Source: Vibrio sinaloensis DSM 21326 (lineage in GTDB: Bacteria > Pseudomonadota > Gammaproteobacteria > Enterobacterales > Vibrionaceae). Taken from it: a DNA stretch of 64,000 nucleotides. The stretch's first letter is position 1. Each line of letters opens with the position of its first letter. Shown here piece by piece: positions 10,412 through 18,949 of this stretch. A model generated the notes under the pieces. The model did not search any database and was not told the DNA's origin. It worked only from the letters and a program-made list of their open reading frames with translations. The translations under genes were made by a program, and so were the position numbers. Location: NCBI RefSeq assembly GCF_000189275.1, contig NZ_AEVT01000093.1:62001-126000 (forward strand). Direction: 5' to 3'.

Positions 10412-11056
10412 ATGAAAAAACTATTATTGCTGTTGTTATGCTCGGGTTCTGTCGCTGCGTCGGAATTACAAGTTTCTGTCGACCTTCTTGAGGGGACATA
10501 CGTTGGTGAGTCAAAGTATTATTACGATTTACCTTACAGTGACCTGCCGGGGTTCTATCACGAGAAGAACAGCGTAGAGTGGGGCTTAGGTGTTAAATAC
10601 ATTCACGACTTTGAGAACTGGGATGTATTTGGCAAATTCTCAATGGGTGATTCTGAGCTACGTCACTCACACACATGGGAAATTGGTTCGCGTTACCGAC
10701 TCAATGAGGCGCACTGGTTTAGTGCCTACTGGAAAGGAACATTCGCCAAAGAAGAGTACCAAATTGAAGATCGCGTGATCGACCCTGAACACCAAAACTC
10801 AATCACGAATGGTGAATGGGCGATGTGGGCAGTAGGGCGTTACCAGTACAATCTACAGCCAAGTTTTGACTTACCTCTTTATGTAGGCTTTGAAGCGTCG
10901 ACAGACTTGAATGATCCGGCATTGATGCAAGATGACCTTGCTGGTTTCGTTGGGGTTAAGTTCGACAAATACTTCGCTGAAGTAAGAGCGGGTGAGGATC
11001 TTATCTTTGCAACGTTTGGTTTGAGCTTCGATATGTTTGAAGAGTCAGATTCGTAA
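10412..11056 (+). CDS. Putative outer-membrane beta-barrel protein, function unknown
   Basis: A 214-aa protein with a clear signal peptide (MKKLLLLLLCSGSVAAS, cleavage near residue 16). It then has alternating aromatic/polar strands rich in Tyr, Trp and Asp, such as WGLGVKYIHDFENWDVFGKFSM and YFAEVRAGEDLIFATFGLSF (first 20 or fewer residues of each are diagnostic). This pattern suggests a small 8- to 10-strand barrel. I do not recognise the family. AAGGTACAAAC precedes the ATG. It is a single gene bounded by strong terminators on both sides. No enzymatic motif is visible; a periplasmic protein with a beta-rich fold is the alternative. Confidence 0.7.
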   Translation: MKKLLLLLLCSGSVAASELQVSVDLLEGTYVGESKYYYDLPYSDLPGFYHEKNSVEWGLGVKYIHDFENWDVFGKFSMGDSELRHSHTWEIGSRYRLNEAHWFSAYWKGTFAKEEYQIEDRVIDPEHQNSITNGEWAMWAVGRYQYNLQPSFDLPLYVGFEASTDLNDPALMQDDLAGFVGVKFDKYFAEVRAGEDLIFATFGLSFDMFEESDS

Positions 11057-11083
11057 GCCTTTTAAGGGCAAACAAGATTGAAT

Positions 11084-11120
11084 AAAGCCTCCTTAGGTGA
11101 ACACCTGAGGAGGCTTTTTT
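11084..11120 (+). terminator. Rho-independent terminator
   Basis: A long stem (AAAGCCTCCTTAGGTG pairing with CACCTGAGGAGGCTTT, minor mismatch) ends in a T-run, 27 bp after the preceding stop codon. Confidence 0.9.
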
Positions 11121-11215
11121 GTGTTGCTTTATCAATGAGCTTAACAGACGCAGGTGGGGGAACAGGGTACTATCCTAAGATTCTGAGAGATTAGATATCA
11201 CACAAGGAAGCGTTC

Positions 11216-11644
11216 ATGGAACCAAGAGTCAGTATTATTACCCTAGGTGTAGAGGACCTACAGCGTTCATATCAGTTTTATACTCAACTCGGATTTCCCT
11301 CTTCGAAAACGCCTGAAGACGGCATCATTTTCTTTAAAACAGGCGGCGTTTGTCTTGCTTTGTATCCTTTGCATGCGTTAGCGGAAGACGTTTCTCCGGA
11401 TATGGCGAATCAGCGCGCGGGCTTTAGTGGTGTTACACTGGCGCACAATACTCGATCGAAACAAGAGGTTGACCAAATCTTGGCAATAGCTGTGGAAGCC
11501 GGTGCTAAATTGGAGAAGCCCGCTCAGGATGTATTCTGGGGTGGGTACAGTGGTTACTTTTCTGACCCCGATGGTTATTTATGGGAGATCGCATATGGTG
11601 ACTGCTGGGAGTTCAACCCAGATGGCTCGTTAGTCATCGATTAA
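11216..11644 (+). CDS. VOC (glyoxalase/bleomycin-resistance fold) family protein
   Basis: A 142-aa single-chain VOC protein with two beta-alpha-beta-beta-beta modules. It opens with SIITLGVEDLQRSYQFYTQL and ends with the typical GYSGYFSDPDGYLWEIAY, whose Glu is a usual metal ligand position. Substrate is unknown; VOC proteins include glyoxalases, dioxygenases and binding proteins. AAGGAAG lies 8 bp before the ATG. The stop is 18 bp before the next VOC gene, so the two probably form an operon of related proteins. The fold assignment is firm; function is not. Confidence 0.85.
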   Translation: MEPRVSIITLGVEDLQRSYQFYTQLGFPSSKTPEDGIIFFKTGGVCLALYPLHALAEDVSPDMANQRAGFSGVTLAHNTRSKQEVDQILAIAVEAGAKLEKPAQDVFWGGYSGYFSDPDGYLWEIAYGDCWEFNPDGSLVID

Positions 11645-11662
11645 TCTCTAGTGGGGTAGAGT

Positions 11663-12049
11663 ATGCAGCTTCAAGGCATCCATCATGTCGCAGTAATATG
11701 TTCCGATTATCAGGCTTCTAAGCACTTTTATAGCCAAATTCTAAAGCTCACAGTATTGGCGGAAAACTATCGTCAAGAACGTGATTCGTACAAGCTGGAT
11801 TTAGAGCTGCCAGATGGTGGCCAAATAGAGCTTTTTTCTTTTCCCAATCCCCCTTCGCGCATATCGCAGCCGGAGGCGCGTGGGTTGAGACATTTGGCGT
11901 TTAAAGTGAGCTCCGTGGCTGAATACAAAGCCTATTTGGAAAGCAATCAGGTTGAAGTGGAACCCATTCGAGTGGATGAGTTTACCGGTAAGCCGTTCAC
12001 GTTTTTTCAAGATCCTGACGGCTTACCGTTAGAGCTATATGAGATTTAG
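11663..12049 (+). CDS. gloA2: Glyoxalase I-like VOC protein (YaeR/GloA2 family)
   Basis: A 128-aa VOC protein that closely resembles E. coli YaeR, with shared blocks such as QIELFSFPNPPSR, PEARGLRHLAF and FTFFQDPDGLPLELYE. YaeR/GloA2 proteins are annotated as lactoylglutathione-lyase-like, but their physiological substrate is not established. Metal-ligand positions (H in HHVAV, E in QIELFSF, H in RHLAF, E in LELYE) are present, consistent with a metal enzyme. It is the second gene of a likely two-gene operon. Its end overlaps the convergent HAD gene by 4 bp. Confidence 0.85.
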   Translation: MQLQGIHHVAVICSDYQASKHFYSQILKLTVLAENYRQERDSYKLDLELPDGGQIELFSFPNPPSRISQPEARGLRHLAFKVSSVAEYKAYLESNQVEVEPIRVDEFTGKPFTFFQDPDGLPLELYEI

Positions 12050-12849
12050 TCTTCTAGCAACTGCTGTTTAATGACAGTGAAAACACCGCCTTCGATATTG
12101 CTCGGGGCAGAGAAACGCGCAGTTTGTTTCACTACTGAATGCGCGTTTTCCATCGCGTAAGAGTGATAGCTAGCCTTTAGCATCTCTAAATCATTGAGGT
12201 AATCACCAAAGCTCATGGTTTGTTGGTGAGTAAAACCTAATGCCTTCTGCAAGTGTTCAATCGCTGCCCCTTTTGAGGCGTCAGCATGCATGACGTCGAG
12301 CCAAATCTTAGCACTGACGACCACTTGGTGAGTTTGACCAAATGCTTGATTAAATGCTGGGTAGACCAGCTCTTCGGTGCCTTCAAAGTGACAAATCGCA
12401 ACTTTGATAAACTCGTCTTCAACTTGAAGAAGATCTTCAACATACTCACAGCGGTGATAGTACTTAGCAAACTCGGCCAAGGCTTGAGGGTCTTGAGTTT
12501 CAATGTAAGCTGACTTTTTGCCGCACAATACAATTTGCGCTCCTGAGATGGCACGAGCTTGCTCGATAATGCCTTGAATTGACGAAGCATCCATTCCACA
12601 GCTGTACAGCTCTTGGCCTTGATGCATGACCAATGTGCCATTTTCAGCGATGAACATCATGCGATCTTTCACTGGCGCAAAGGTATCAATCAAACTGTAG
12701 TACTGACGGCCAGAAGCTGCGGCAAAAATAATGCCTCTTTCTTCTAACTGTTGATAAAGCGGGAAAAATTCTGGGTTTAGCTGGCTGTTTTCATCCAGCA
12801 GGGTGCCGTCCATATCGGCGGCAATAAATTTGATGTTCGTTTTAGACAT
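12046..12849 (-). CDS. HAD-superfamily (Cof-type, IIB) phosphatase
   Basis: A cytoplasmic HAD hydrolase of 267 aa, likely acting on sugar phosphates or flavin phosphates like YbhA/YidA. Motif I is DMDGTLLD near residue 13, motif II lies in AAASGR and motif IV is FGDYLNDLEML near the C-terminus. The start was set at the ATG at 12849 (MSKTNIKF), the normal family N-terminus. An upstream in-frame ATG at 12897 has an AGGTAA element and would add 16 residues, so the start is not settled. The stop overlaps the convergent gloA2 stop region by 4 bp. The specific substrate cannot be read from sequence. Confidence 0.88.
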   Translation of the reverse strand: MSKTNIKFIAADMDGTLLDENSQLNPEFFPLYQQLEERGIIFAAASGRQYYSLIDTFAPVKDRMMFIAENGTLVMHQGQELYSCGMDASSIQGIIEQARAISGAQIVLCGKKSAYIETQDPQALAEFAKYYHRCEYVEDLLQVEDEFIKVAICHFEGTEELVYPAFNQAFGQTHQVVVSAKIWLDVMHADASKGAAIEHLQKALGFTHQQTMSFGDYLNDLEMLKASYHSYAMENAHSVVKQTARFSAPSNIEGGVFTVIKQQLLED

Positions 12850-13089
12850 GTTGTATTCGCTGTGAGCAAAGGTGCTCGAATGAAAAGACAGGCGCATACG
12901 TTACCTGAGTCTGAAAAATGCTCAAGTACTTTGTTTATCGCGCGCTCAACGAAAGAGACGCGACTCTTCGGTAAGCCGGCTATTAATAAAACAGCGAGCT
13001 AGAAGGCTTAGAAATGTGTATCACGCCAATATATGCGTAAGTCACTATTTATATTATCAATGTCACTTAATCGAAAGGTTGGTTGTTGT

Positions 13090-13353
13090 ATGAATAGTAA
13101 GAACAAAGCCATTGTCGCGGCCATCATATTTGCTGTTTCGATGTTGATGATGGAGTTGGATGTCGGTGGCATCTTCGCTTTTCTTATCGCTGTGATGGCA
13201 TTCTTCACCTGCGTATTACAGGGAGTAATGCACTTGATGGGCTATAAAGACGGTGATGCCTACAAAGTCTATGAAGATTCGGAATCGATAGAGGCGCAAG
13301 CGTTATCTAACCTGTTTAAAGACAAAAAAGAGTGCAGCTCTGAAGATAAGTAG
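13090..13353 (+). CDS. Small inner-membrane protein, unknown function
   Basis: An 87-aa protein from the ATG at 13090. It has two closely spaced hydrophobic helices (about residues 7-22 and 25-45) and a charged cytosolic C-terminal tail rich in Asp/Glu/Lys. The frame is open to an ATG at 13033, but the added segment lacks a better ribosome site and disrupts the short N-terminus before the first helix. I do not recognise a family. A strong terminator follows at once, so this is probably a monocistronic gene. Confidence 0.65.
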   Translation: MNSKNKAIVAAIIFAVSMLMMELDVGGIFAFLIAVMAFFTCVLQGVMHLMGYKDGDAYKVYEDSESIEAQALSNLFKDKKECSSEDK

Positions 13354-13376
13354 CCTTTGAGCTAGGCGGTAAAAAC

Positions 13377-13401
13377 AAAAAGCGCCATTGCGGCGCTTTT
13401 T
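13377..13401. terminator. Bidirectional terminator between the small membrane protein and proV
   Basis: The stem AAAAAGCGCC/GGCGCTTTTT with a 5-nt loop gives a T-run in both directions. It serves the convergent genes on either side. Confidence 0.88.
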
Positions 13402-13422
13402 GATGTTTATGACCTAAAAAGG

Positions 13423-14649
13423 TTAAGACGCTTTATCCAGCTTTGGGTCAGTGTTGGTTTCCTCTTCTGACGTATCAGAGAAGATTTCCGCCACCGCGCT
13501 ACGTTCTAACTCACCTTGCAAGTTACCATCGTCATCGACAACTGGGAGCGAATAATCGCTCGACATGCTTTCCATAAGCACCTCTTCAATGACAGAGTCA
13601 GGGGAGACGGCGGGGACTTCTTCGTAAATCTCTTGATGAATTTCTTCATCGGTATCCGATTTCGCAGCGTCAAGTAAGCCCTCTTTGGTCAACACGCCCT
13701 GATAGCCTTCTTCCGTCACATGATAAGCATAATCTTGTTTAATGCCTTTCATTTGCGCGATAGCTTCTCCGATGGTGTTAGCGGTAATACGGAACGCTGG
13801 CGGGTTCATCACTGTTTCTACCGTTAAGGCGCGAGCACGATTGACATCTTTAACGAACGCTTCGACATAGTCATCGGCCGGGTGAAGCAGGATTTCATCA
13901 GGCGTACCTTGTTGAACAAGTAAACCGTCTTTCAATATCGCGATGCGATCGCCTAGTCTCAGCGCTTCATCTAGATCATGAGTAATGAAGACAATGGTTT
14001 TATGCAGCTTTTCTTGTAATTCAATTAATTGATCCTGCATTTCGCTTCTAATCAGAGGATCAAGGGCAGAAAAAGCTTCATCCATGAGTAGGATTTCAGC
14101 ATCAGTACACAGGGCGCGAGCCAACCCCACACGTTGTTGCTGACCACCTGATAATTGAGATGGATATTGGTTTTCATAACCTTTCAATCCGACCGTATCT
14201 AACCACTGGTTGGCTTTTTCGATACGATCGGGCTTGGTCAGCCCCTGAATTTCTAAACCGTAGGCAACGTTATCCACAACGGTACGATGCGGCAATAAGC
14301 CAAAGCGCTGGAATACCATCGACATCTTTTTGCGACGAAATTGCTCTAAGTCTTTCTGGCTCAACTGCATCACATCCGTGCCCTCGACTAGAATCTGCCC
14401 TTCAGTTGGATCTATCAGGCGGTTAAAATGTCGAATTAGGGTCGATTTTCCAGAGCCAGATAGCCCCATGATGACAAAGATTTCCCCTTTGTTTATCTTG
14501 AGGTCAATTTCTTTCAGACCCACAGTATGGCCAGTTTCGGCTAAAACCTGATCTTTACTGTCGCCGCGCTTAACCCGTTCCATGACGGAGTTCGGCTTTG
14601 GGCCAAATACTTTATACAGGCCACTAATTTCGATAAGAGGCTTAGTCAT
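13423..14649 (-). CDS. proV: Glycine betaine/proline ABC transporter, ATP-binding subunit
   Basis: A 408-aa ATPase of a ProU-type osmoprotectant importer. Walker A is GLSGSGKST, the signature is LSGGQQQRV and Walker B is ILLMDEAFSALD. The C-terminal 130 residues form a CBS-type pair, as in ProV/OpuA subunits that gate transport by ionic strength. The start ATG at 14649 overlaps the end of proW by 8 bp, which implies translational coupling. It is the last gene of a proX-proW-proV operon, an inverted order compared with E. coli proVWX. Whether choline, betaine or proline is the main substrate cannot be decided here. Confidence 0.93.
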   Translation of the reverse strand: MTKPLIEISGLYKVFGPKPNSVMERVKRGDSKDQVLAETGHTVGLKEIDLKINKGEIFVIMGLSGSGKSTLIRHFNRLIDPTEGQILVEGTDVMQLSQKDLEQFRRKKMSMVFQRFGLLPHRTVVDNVAYGLEIQGLTKPDRIEKANQWLDTVGLKGYENQYPSQLSGGQQQRVGLARALCTDAEILLMDEAFSALDPLIRSEMQDQLIELQEKLHKTIVFITHDLDEALRLGDRIAILKDGLLVQQGTPDEILLHPADDYVEAFVKDVNRARALTVETVMNPPAFRITANTIGEAIAQMKGIKQDYAYHVTEEGYQGVLTKEGLLDAAKSDTDEEIHQEIYEEVPAVSPDSVIEEVLMESMSSDYSLPVVDDDGNLQGELERSAVAEIFSDTSEEETNTDPKLDKAS

Positions 14650-15541
14650 GCTTTAAATCTCCTAAGTGTGCCTGAGTTCGTTTTGCGTAGGCTTGAGAAG
14701 CACGGTCAAACAAGATAGCCAGTGCAACGATGGCGAAGCCATTCAAAAGACCTAAAGTAAAATACTGGTTTGTGATCGATTTAAGTACCGGTTGACCCAG
14801 TCCTTTCACGCCAATCATAGAGGCGATAACAACCATAGACAAAGCCATCATGATGGTTTGGTTAATACCCGCCATAATGGTTGGCATCGCGAGCGGTAAC
14901 TGCACACCCCACAGTCTTTGTTTTGCGCTTGCACCAAAGGCCGTTGCGGCTTCAAGTACTTCTTTATCCACTAAGCGAATACCTAGATTGGTTAAGCGAA
15001 TCACTGGTGGAATGGCGTAGATCACCACCGCAATCAGGCCTGGAATTTTGCCAATACCCAATAGCATTACCACGGGAATCAAATAGACAAAGGCTGGCAT
15101 GGTTTGCATCACATCAAGCATTGGGGTCACGGTCGATTGGACTCGATTTGAGCGCGCCATAGCAATACCGATTGGGATGCCGAGGATAATCGACAGCATG
15201 GTGCAAACAGTAATGATACTGAGCGTACGCATGGTGTCTTCCCACATGCCGAAATAGCCGATCAATAGTAGGGAAACAAAGCAACCTAGGCCAAGTTTCC
15301 AAGAGCGGCTGGCCATATAAACTAAGCCAGTACAAACGGCAAGAATGATGACCCAGGGGGTAGAAATGAGAAGTTTTTCAAACCAAACTAGGAAGGAGAG
15401 GAGTGGGTCAAAAAAAGATTCGATCATGTCGCCGTATTCGCGAGAAAAGTCGCGGTAGGCGCCATCAAGTGTTTTGCGAATGGCTCTAAGATCGGAGCGA
15501 TCCATTTCAGGAAAGCTATTGAACCAAGTATCGTTAGACAT
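14642..15541 (-). CDS. proW: Glycine betaine/proline ABC transporter, permease subunit
   Basis: A 299-aa inner-membrane permease (BPD_transp_1 fold). It has an N-terminal soluble segment, then about six membrane helices beginning near residue 55, and the EAA loop in the region EAATAFGASAKQRLWGVQLP (about residue 205), which docks on ProV. Length and layout fit ProW. It lies 88 bp after proX, with a strong hairpin in the gap, and overlaps proV by 8 bp. It is co-transcribed with both. Confidence 0.93.
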   Translation of the reverse strand: MSNDTWFNSFPEMDRSDLRAIRKTLDGAYRDFSREYGDMIESFFDPLLSFLVWFEKLLISTPWVIILAVCTGLVYMASRSWKLGLGCFVSLLLIGYFGMWEDTMRTLSIITVCTMLSIILGIPIGIAMARSNRVQSTVTPMLDVMQTMPAFVYLIPVVMLLGIGKIPGLIAVVIYAIPPVIRLTNLGIRLVDKEVLEAATAFGASAKQRLWGVQLPLAMPTIMAGINQTIMMALSMVVIASMIGVKGLGQPVLKSITNQYFTLGLLNGFAIVALAILFDRASQAYAKRTQAHLGDLKHD

Positions 15542-15560
15542 CTATAAATTCCTTTTCTTC

Positions 15561-15591
15561 TCCCTCATCAGAGACGATATCTGATGAGGGA
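15561..15591 (-). repeat. Perfect 12-bp hairpin between proX and proW
   Basis: TCCCTCATCAGA and its exact complement flank a 7-nt loop. No T-run follows in the direction of transcription, so it more likely protects the proX 3' end and raises binding protein over permease than ends the transcript. That role is inferred. Confidence 0.7.
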
Positions 15592-15629
15592 GTACATCTT
15601 TAGCTTAGCGCGTCTTGCGCTAAATAGGA

Positions 15630-16622
15630 TTAAAGAGCTTGTTTTACTTTGTTGGCGACTTCTGGGCTTACCCAGGCTTGCCAGATTTGAGGGTAGTCCT
15701 CTAAGAAGTGGAACATGGCTTCTTCACCATCTGCTTGATTGTCTTCCATCCAAGCGAGCAGTCGGTTCATGTCCGCATTGGTGAATCCACGTTTGCTGAA
15801 GTAGTCGTAGGCATCCGGTGCGCGAGTCGCGAATTCTTCCGTCGTAATGGTGTGAACCGGAGAAGGTGGGTACATGGTCGCTTTCGGTTCCGCACACTCA
15901 CTTTGCGTTGTACAGTTTACGAACTCATTTTCGTCGACGCCGCTACCAAAATCGACTTTAACCATCTCATATTTGCCTAACACAGCAGTCGGTGCCCAGT
16001 AGTAACCAAACCAAGCTTCCTTGCGCTCGTTAGCCTTAGCGATTGCGCCAGAGAGGCCTGCGCTAGAGCCTGGGTCTACGATAGTGAAGCCTGATTTATC
16101 AAGCTCAAGAGCCTTGAATAAATTACCGGCACTGATTTGACAGTTCCAACCAGCTGGACAGCTGTAAAACGCTGACATATCTGGGTCTTCAGGGTGTTCA
16201 AACATTTGGGCATGTTTTTTTACCCCTTCAATCGTCGCCATCTCTGGGTATTTCTCGACCAAGAAGGCAGGTACCCAAAAGCCTTCTTCACCGCCATCAA
16301 CCAGCGATTTGCCAGCGTAACGCAGTCGTTTATCCGCGACACCTTTGTCGAGTGCATCTTTGAGGCTGTTACTCCAAAGCTCAGGTGCCACATCTGGCTG
16401 GCCTTTCTCAATCATTGAAGTGCCCGTTGGCATAGTGTCACCGGGGATCAACTCCGCATCACAGCCATACCCATGTTCAAGAATAAATCGGTCAATGTTG
16501 GCGATCACCGTTGCTGAATTCCAGTTCATGTCTGCAATCGTAACTTTACCGCACTCGCCAGCGTGTGCATTAAGAGCGGTAGCGCTCAGTACGAGCAATG
16601 CTGCCGTTTTTACTCTCATCAT
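15630..16622 (-). CDS. proX: Glycine betaine/proline ABC transporter, periplasmic binding protein
   Basis: A 330-aa OpuAC-type solute-binding protein. It has a signal peptide (MMRVKTAALLVLSATALNAH, cleavage at AHA-G near residue 22), followed by the motifs typical of the family such as ADMNWNSATV and the Trp/Tyr-rich AWFGYYWAPTAVLG that boxes quaternary amines. It starts at 16622 with AAGGGAAATT upstream. It is first in the proX-proW-proV operon; the 213 bp upstream (16623-16835) should hold the promoter, probably osmotically controlled. Two Cys pairs (SCPAGWNC and NCTTQSEC) are visible and could form disulphides. Confidence 0.93.
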   Translation of the reverse strand: MMRVKTAALLVLSATALNAHAGECGKVTIADMNWNSATVIANIDRFILEHGYGCDAELIPGDTMPTGTSMIEKGQPDVAPELWSNSLKDALDKGVADKRLRYAGKSLVDGGEEGFWVPAFLVEKYPEMATIEGVKKHAQMFEHPEDPDMSAFYSCPAGWNCQISAGNLFKALELDKSGFTIVDPGSSAGLSGAIAKANERKEAWFGYYWAPTAVLGKYEMVKVDFGSGVDENEFVNCTTQSECAEPKATMYPPSPVHTITTEEFATRAPDAYDYFSKRGFTNADMNRLLAWMEDNQADGEEAMFHFLEDYPQIWQAWVSPEVANKVKQAL

Positions 16623-16835
16623 AATTTCCCTTTTTAATGAATGCCTTATAAAAATAGAGACTTAATGATTAGAGTTCAAATTAAATTTTAGTGTTTAAAC
16701 TGTTTTAGATGGTCAAAAAACGTGACTTGGTCGGCACAAATCAAGTTATTCTGAGTGTTATTGTCATAATAAGTGCGAGTGATAACTCGTTTATTTATAT
16801 GTATTAATTCGTGTTCTAATGATTGGATTGGTCGT

Positions 16836-18584
16836 TTAGTCCGCTGACCATACGTTTTTGATGTCAGGCCAACCCCAGTTTGTTAAGGCCACGTCTTTCA
16901 AAACGCCATGAAAGCGTAAAGTCTGACGATGGTGAAAAAGAGGAGTGAGCCAATATTGATTGATGAGTGCCGACGCGATCGGCTCAAGCGCAGAGAGATA
17001 TTGAGATAATGGGGTTTCAGACCGTAGTTGATTAAGAGATTGTGTTAACCAAAGCTTTGCTTCTGGTCCGATACAGCTTTGCAGGACAGGGTTATGATAT
17101 AAGCTGCTAAAAGCAGACGCATGACGGTTATCATCTAAGTTGATGTTTGTCAGGATCAATGACTCATCGAGTGTGCCCGCCATGGCTCTTTGATTCAGAT
17201 CTCTGAACGAATAGACGTTAATGGTGACTTGCGTACCTTGTTGCTCGAGTAAGGCCTTTAAGGCTAGTGCGCAGTTCTGCAATGCCGTGTAGTCATAGAC
17301 CGCGATGGTAATGTGAGTGGGTAGCGCAACTTTTGGCGCGGCGGGGCGAATGATCTTGTGCCAAATAGGCAACAAGTTGTAAGCAAGTTCACAACCGAAT
17401 AATTGGTTGGATTGAATGAGTTGCTCAATGATTTTCTCAGCCTTGATAAAGCTAGAGAGATAGCGGCGCTGAGCGTCACTTAACGCGCTGGCAGGCTGCT
17501 GGTTAAACAAGACGAACAGACAGCCGTCTTCAATACGTGATTGTTGGGTGTCATTACGTGAATGCGCATCGACCGCGTGAGATAGGTAATAGTTACAGCT
17601 ATCTTGCTGCGCCTCTGGTTGATTGGTTTCTATCTGTTTCTCTCTGAGCTCCGTTTCGTCGATTTGCCAAATAGTCACTTGATCGGTTAATGCACGGCAG
17701 CCATAGTAGCGCTCAAAAGCTTCTAGGCACAATTTATGGTTTGAGTGTTCGTAGATCGAGAACGGTCCGCTGCCCACCACTCGTTTCGAATCGCTCTCTG
17801 TCAGTTGATTGGCTGGTTGAATACCATATTTGACGCCAGAGATGAGCCCACCAAAGCCCTGATCAGCGATACTGAGTTTAAAGACTACTTTATTGGAAAG
17901 CGGGGCGGTGACTTCACTCAAGTGCGACAACTCGCTTTGGTAGTGAGGGAGCTGTTTGAGTTTATTGAATAGATCCGCGATGCCTTTTGCATCAATCACG
18001 TCACCATTATGAAAGCTAAGCCCGGGCCTTAAATAGAATGTCCATTCCAACGTAGATTCGTCGTAATGCCAGTGATGCGCCAATTGGGGCTCAAGCACTC
18101 CATCACCGTTGCTGTGGACTAGACAGCAATAGATTTGGCGCAGTAAATAACGCTCGCTGGATCGTTGCAGATCATGGGGCACCAGTCGCTCAAAAGGACG
18201 CTTGTAGGTGAGCTGAATGTGCAAACGACCTTCACGCATAGACGCTCCCGAAGTGGTTTGTAGGAGCTGACCAAATGCCACTTGGTCGTTATCTAATATC
18301 TCGAGAGCCTTCTCATACTTTCCTTGTTGTACGCGTATTGCTGCCAGCTGTTTTTTAAGCTCCATCAAAGGATGATTTAGAAGCAGTGTTGAGCGTTGGT
18401 TGCGGCCTACTTTGGGCGTCCAAGTTAACCAACCCAAGTTTTGCATGTCATTAAGCAGGTTACGGGCATGGCGAGCGCTGGTAAATAAGGTCTCGGCGAC
18501 CATAGGAAGAGCCGTTTTAATGTCGTCGCCAACACCCAGTGGTGCAAGACGAGAATAATAGCGAAGTAGAGTTAAATCAGACAC
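16836..18584 (-). CDS. SgrR-family regulator (HTH plus solute-binding-like domain)
   Basis: A 582-aa protein with an SgrR-type winged helix at residues 1-110 (MSDLTLLRYYSRLAPLGVGD) and a C-terminal region like periplasmic peptide-binding proteins (SBP_bac_5), including LRPGLSFHNGDVIDAKGIAD. It has no signal peptide, so the binding domain is cytoplasmic and should sense a small molecule. E. coli SgrR answers sugar-phosphate stress. Here the neighbour is proX, 213 bp downstream in the same direction, so local control of the transporter is possible but unproven. No adjacent SgrS-like sRNA is evident. Confidence 0.85.
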   Translation of the reverse strand: MSDLTLLRYYSRLAPLGVGDDIKTALPMVAETLFTSARHARNLLNDMQNLGWLTWTPKVGRNQRSTLLLNHPLMELKKQLAAIRVQQGKYEKALEILDNDQVAFGQLLQTTSGASMREGRLHIQLTYKRPFERLVPHDLQRSSERYLLRQIYCCLVHSNGDGVLEPQLAHHWHYDESTLEWTFYLRPGLSFHNGDVIDAKGIADLFNKLKQLPHYQSELSHLSEVTAPLSNKVVFKLSIADQGFGGLISGVKYGIQPANQLTESDSKRVVGSGPFSIYEHSNHKLCLEAFERYYGCRALTDQVTIWQIDETELREKQIETNQPEAQQDSCNYYLSHAVDAHSRNDTQQSRIEDGCLFVLFNQQPASALSDAQRRYLSSFIKAEKIIEQLIQSNQLFGCELAYNLLPIWHKIIRPAAPKVALPTHITIAVYDYTALQNCALALKALLEQQGTQVTINVYSFRDLNQRAMAGTLDESLILTNINLDDNRHASAFSSLYHNPVLQSCIGPEAKLWLTQSLNQLRSETPLSQYLSALEPIASALINQYWLTPLFHHRQTLRFHGVLKDVALTNWGWPDIKNVWSAD

Positions 18585-18764
18585 AAGTCGCCTCGATTTG
18601 AAGAAAAGTAATGAATGGTTTGTTCCGTATTTTAGCGCTTACACCGAGAAATATCGCTGATTTCTGGTCAAAAGTTAAGTTAATAGGAAATAAAAAATAT
18701 TAAATCGTCTGTGTTGTTAGCCTTATTTTGTGGGCACAATGAGATTGTGGTTCTTAACCATGCT

Positions 18765-18820
18765 CAGCACTGATTGGCAACATGCTCCTGACACCCCCAC
18801 GAACATACCAATCAGTGCTG
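18765..18820. repeat. Perfect 13-bp inverted repeat with 30-bp spacer
   Basis: CAGCACTGATTGG at 18765-18777 is exactly inverted at 18808-18820 (CCAATCAGTGCTG). It lies in the 365-bp gap between the divergent SgrR-like gene and the aldehyde dehydrogenase gene, about 130 bp before the latter. It could be a two-site operator or a structured RNA; no T-run follows. The remainder of the gap shows no gene. Confidence 0.7.
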
Positions 18821-18949
18821 TCTTAACGACTTGCTGAGAAAGTTTGCCTCCATCTACAAAAGTGAAATGTGCACTGAGGTCGAAGCAAGACTTTGCTGAC
18901 AATTCCGACTACTATTAGCGAAGATACTAACTAAGGTACTGGCTAGACT

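Noticed and set aside
18765..18820. Integron attC site
   Set aside because: The arms lack the conserved GTTRRRY/RYYYAAC ends and no gene cassette structure surrounds it.
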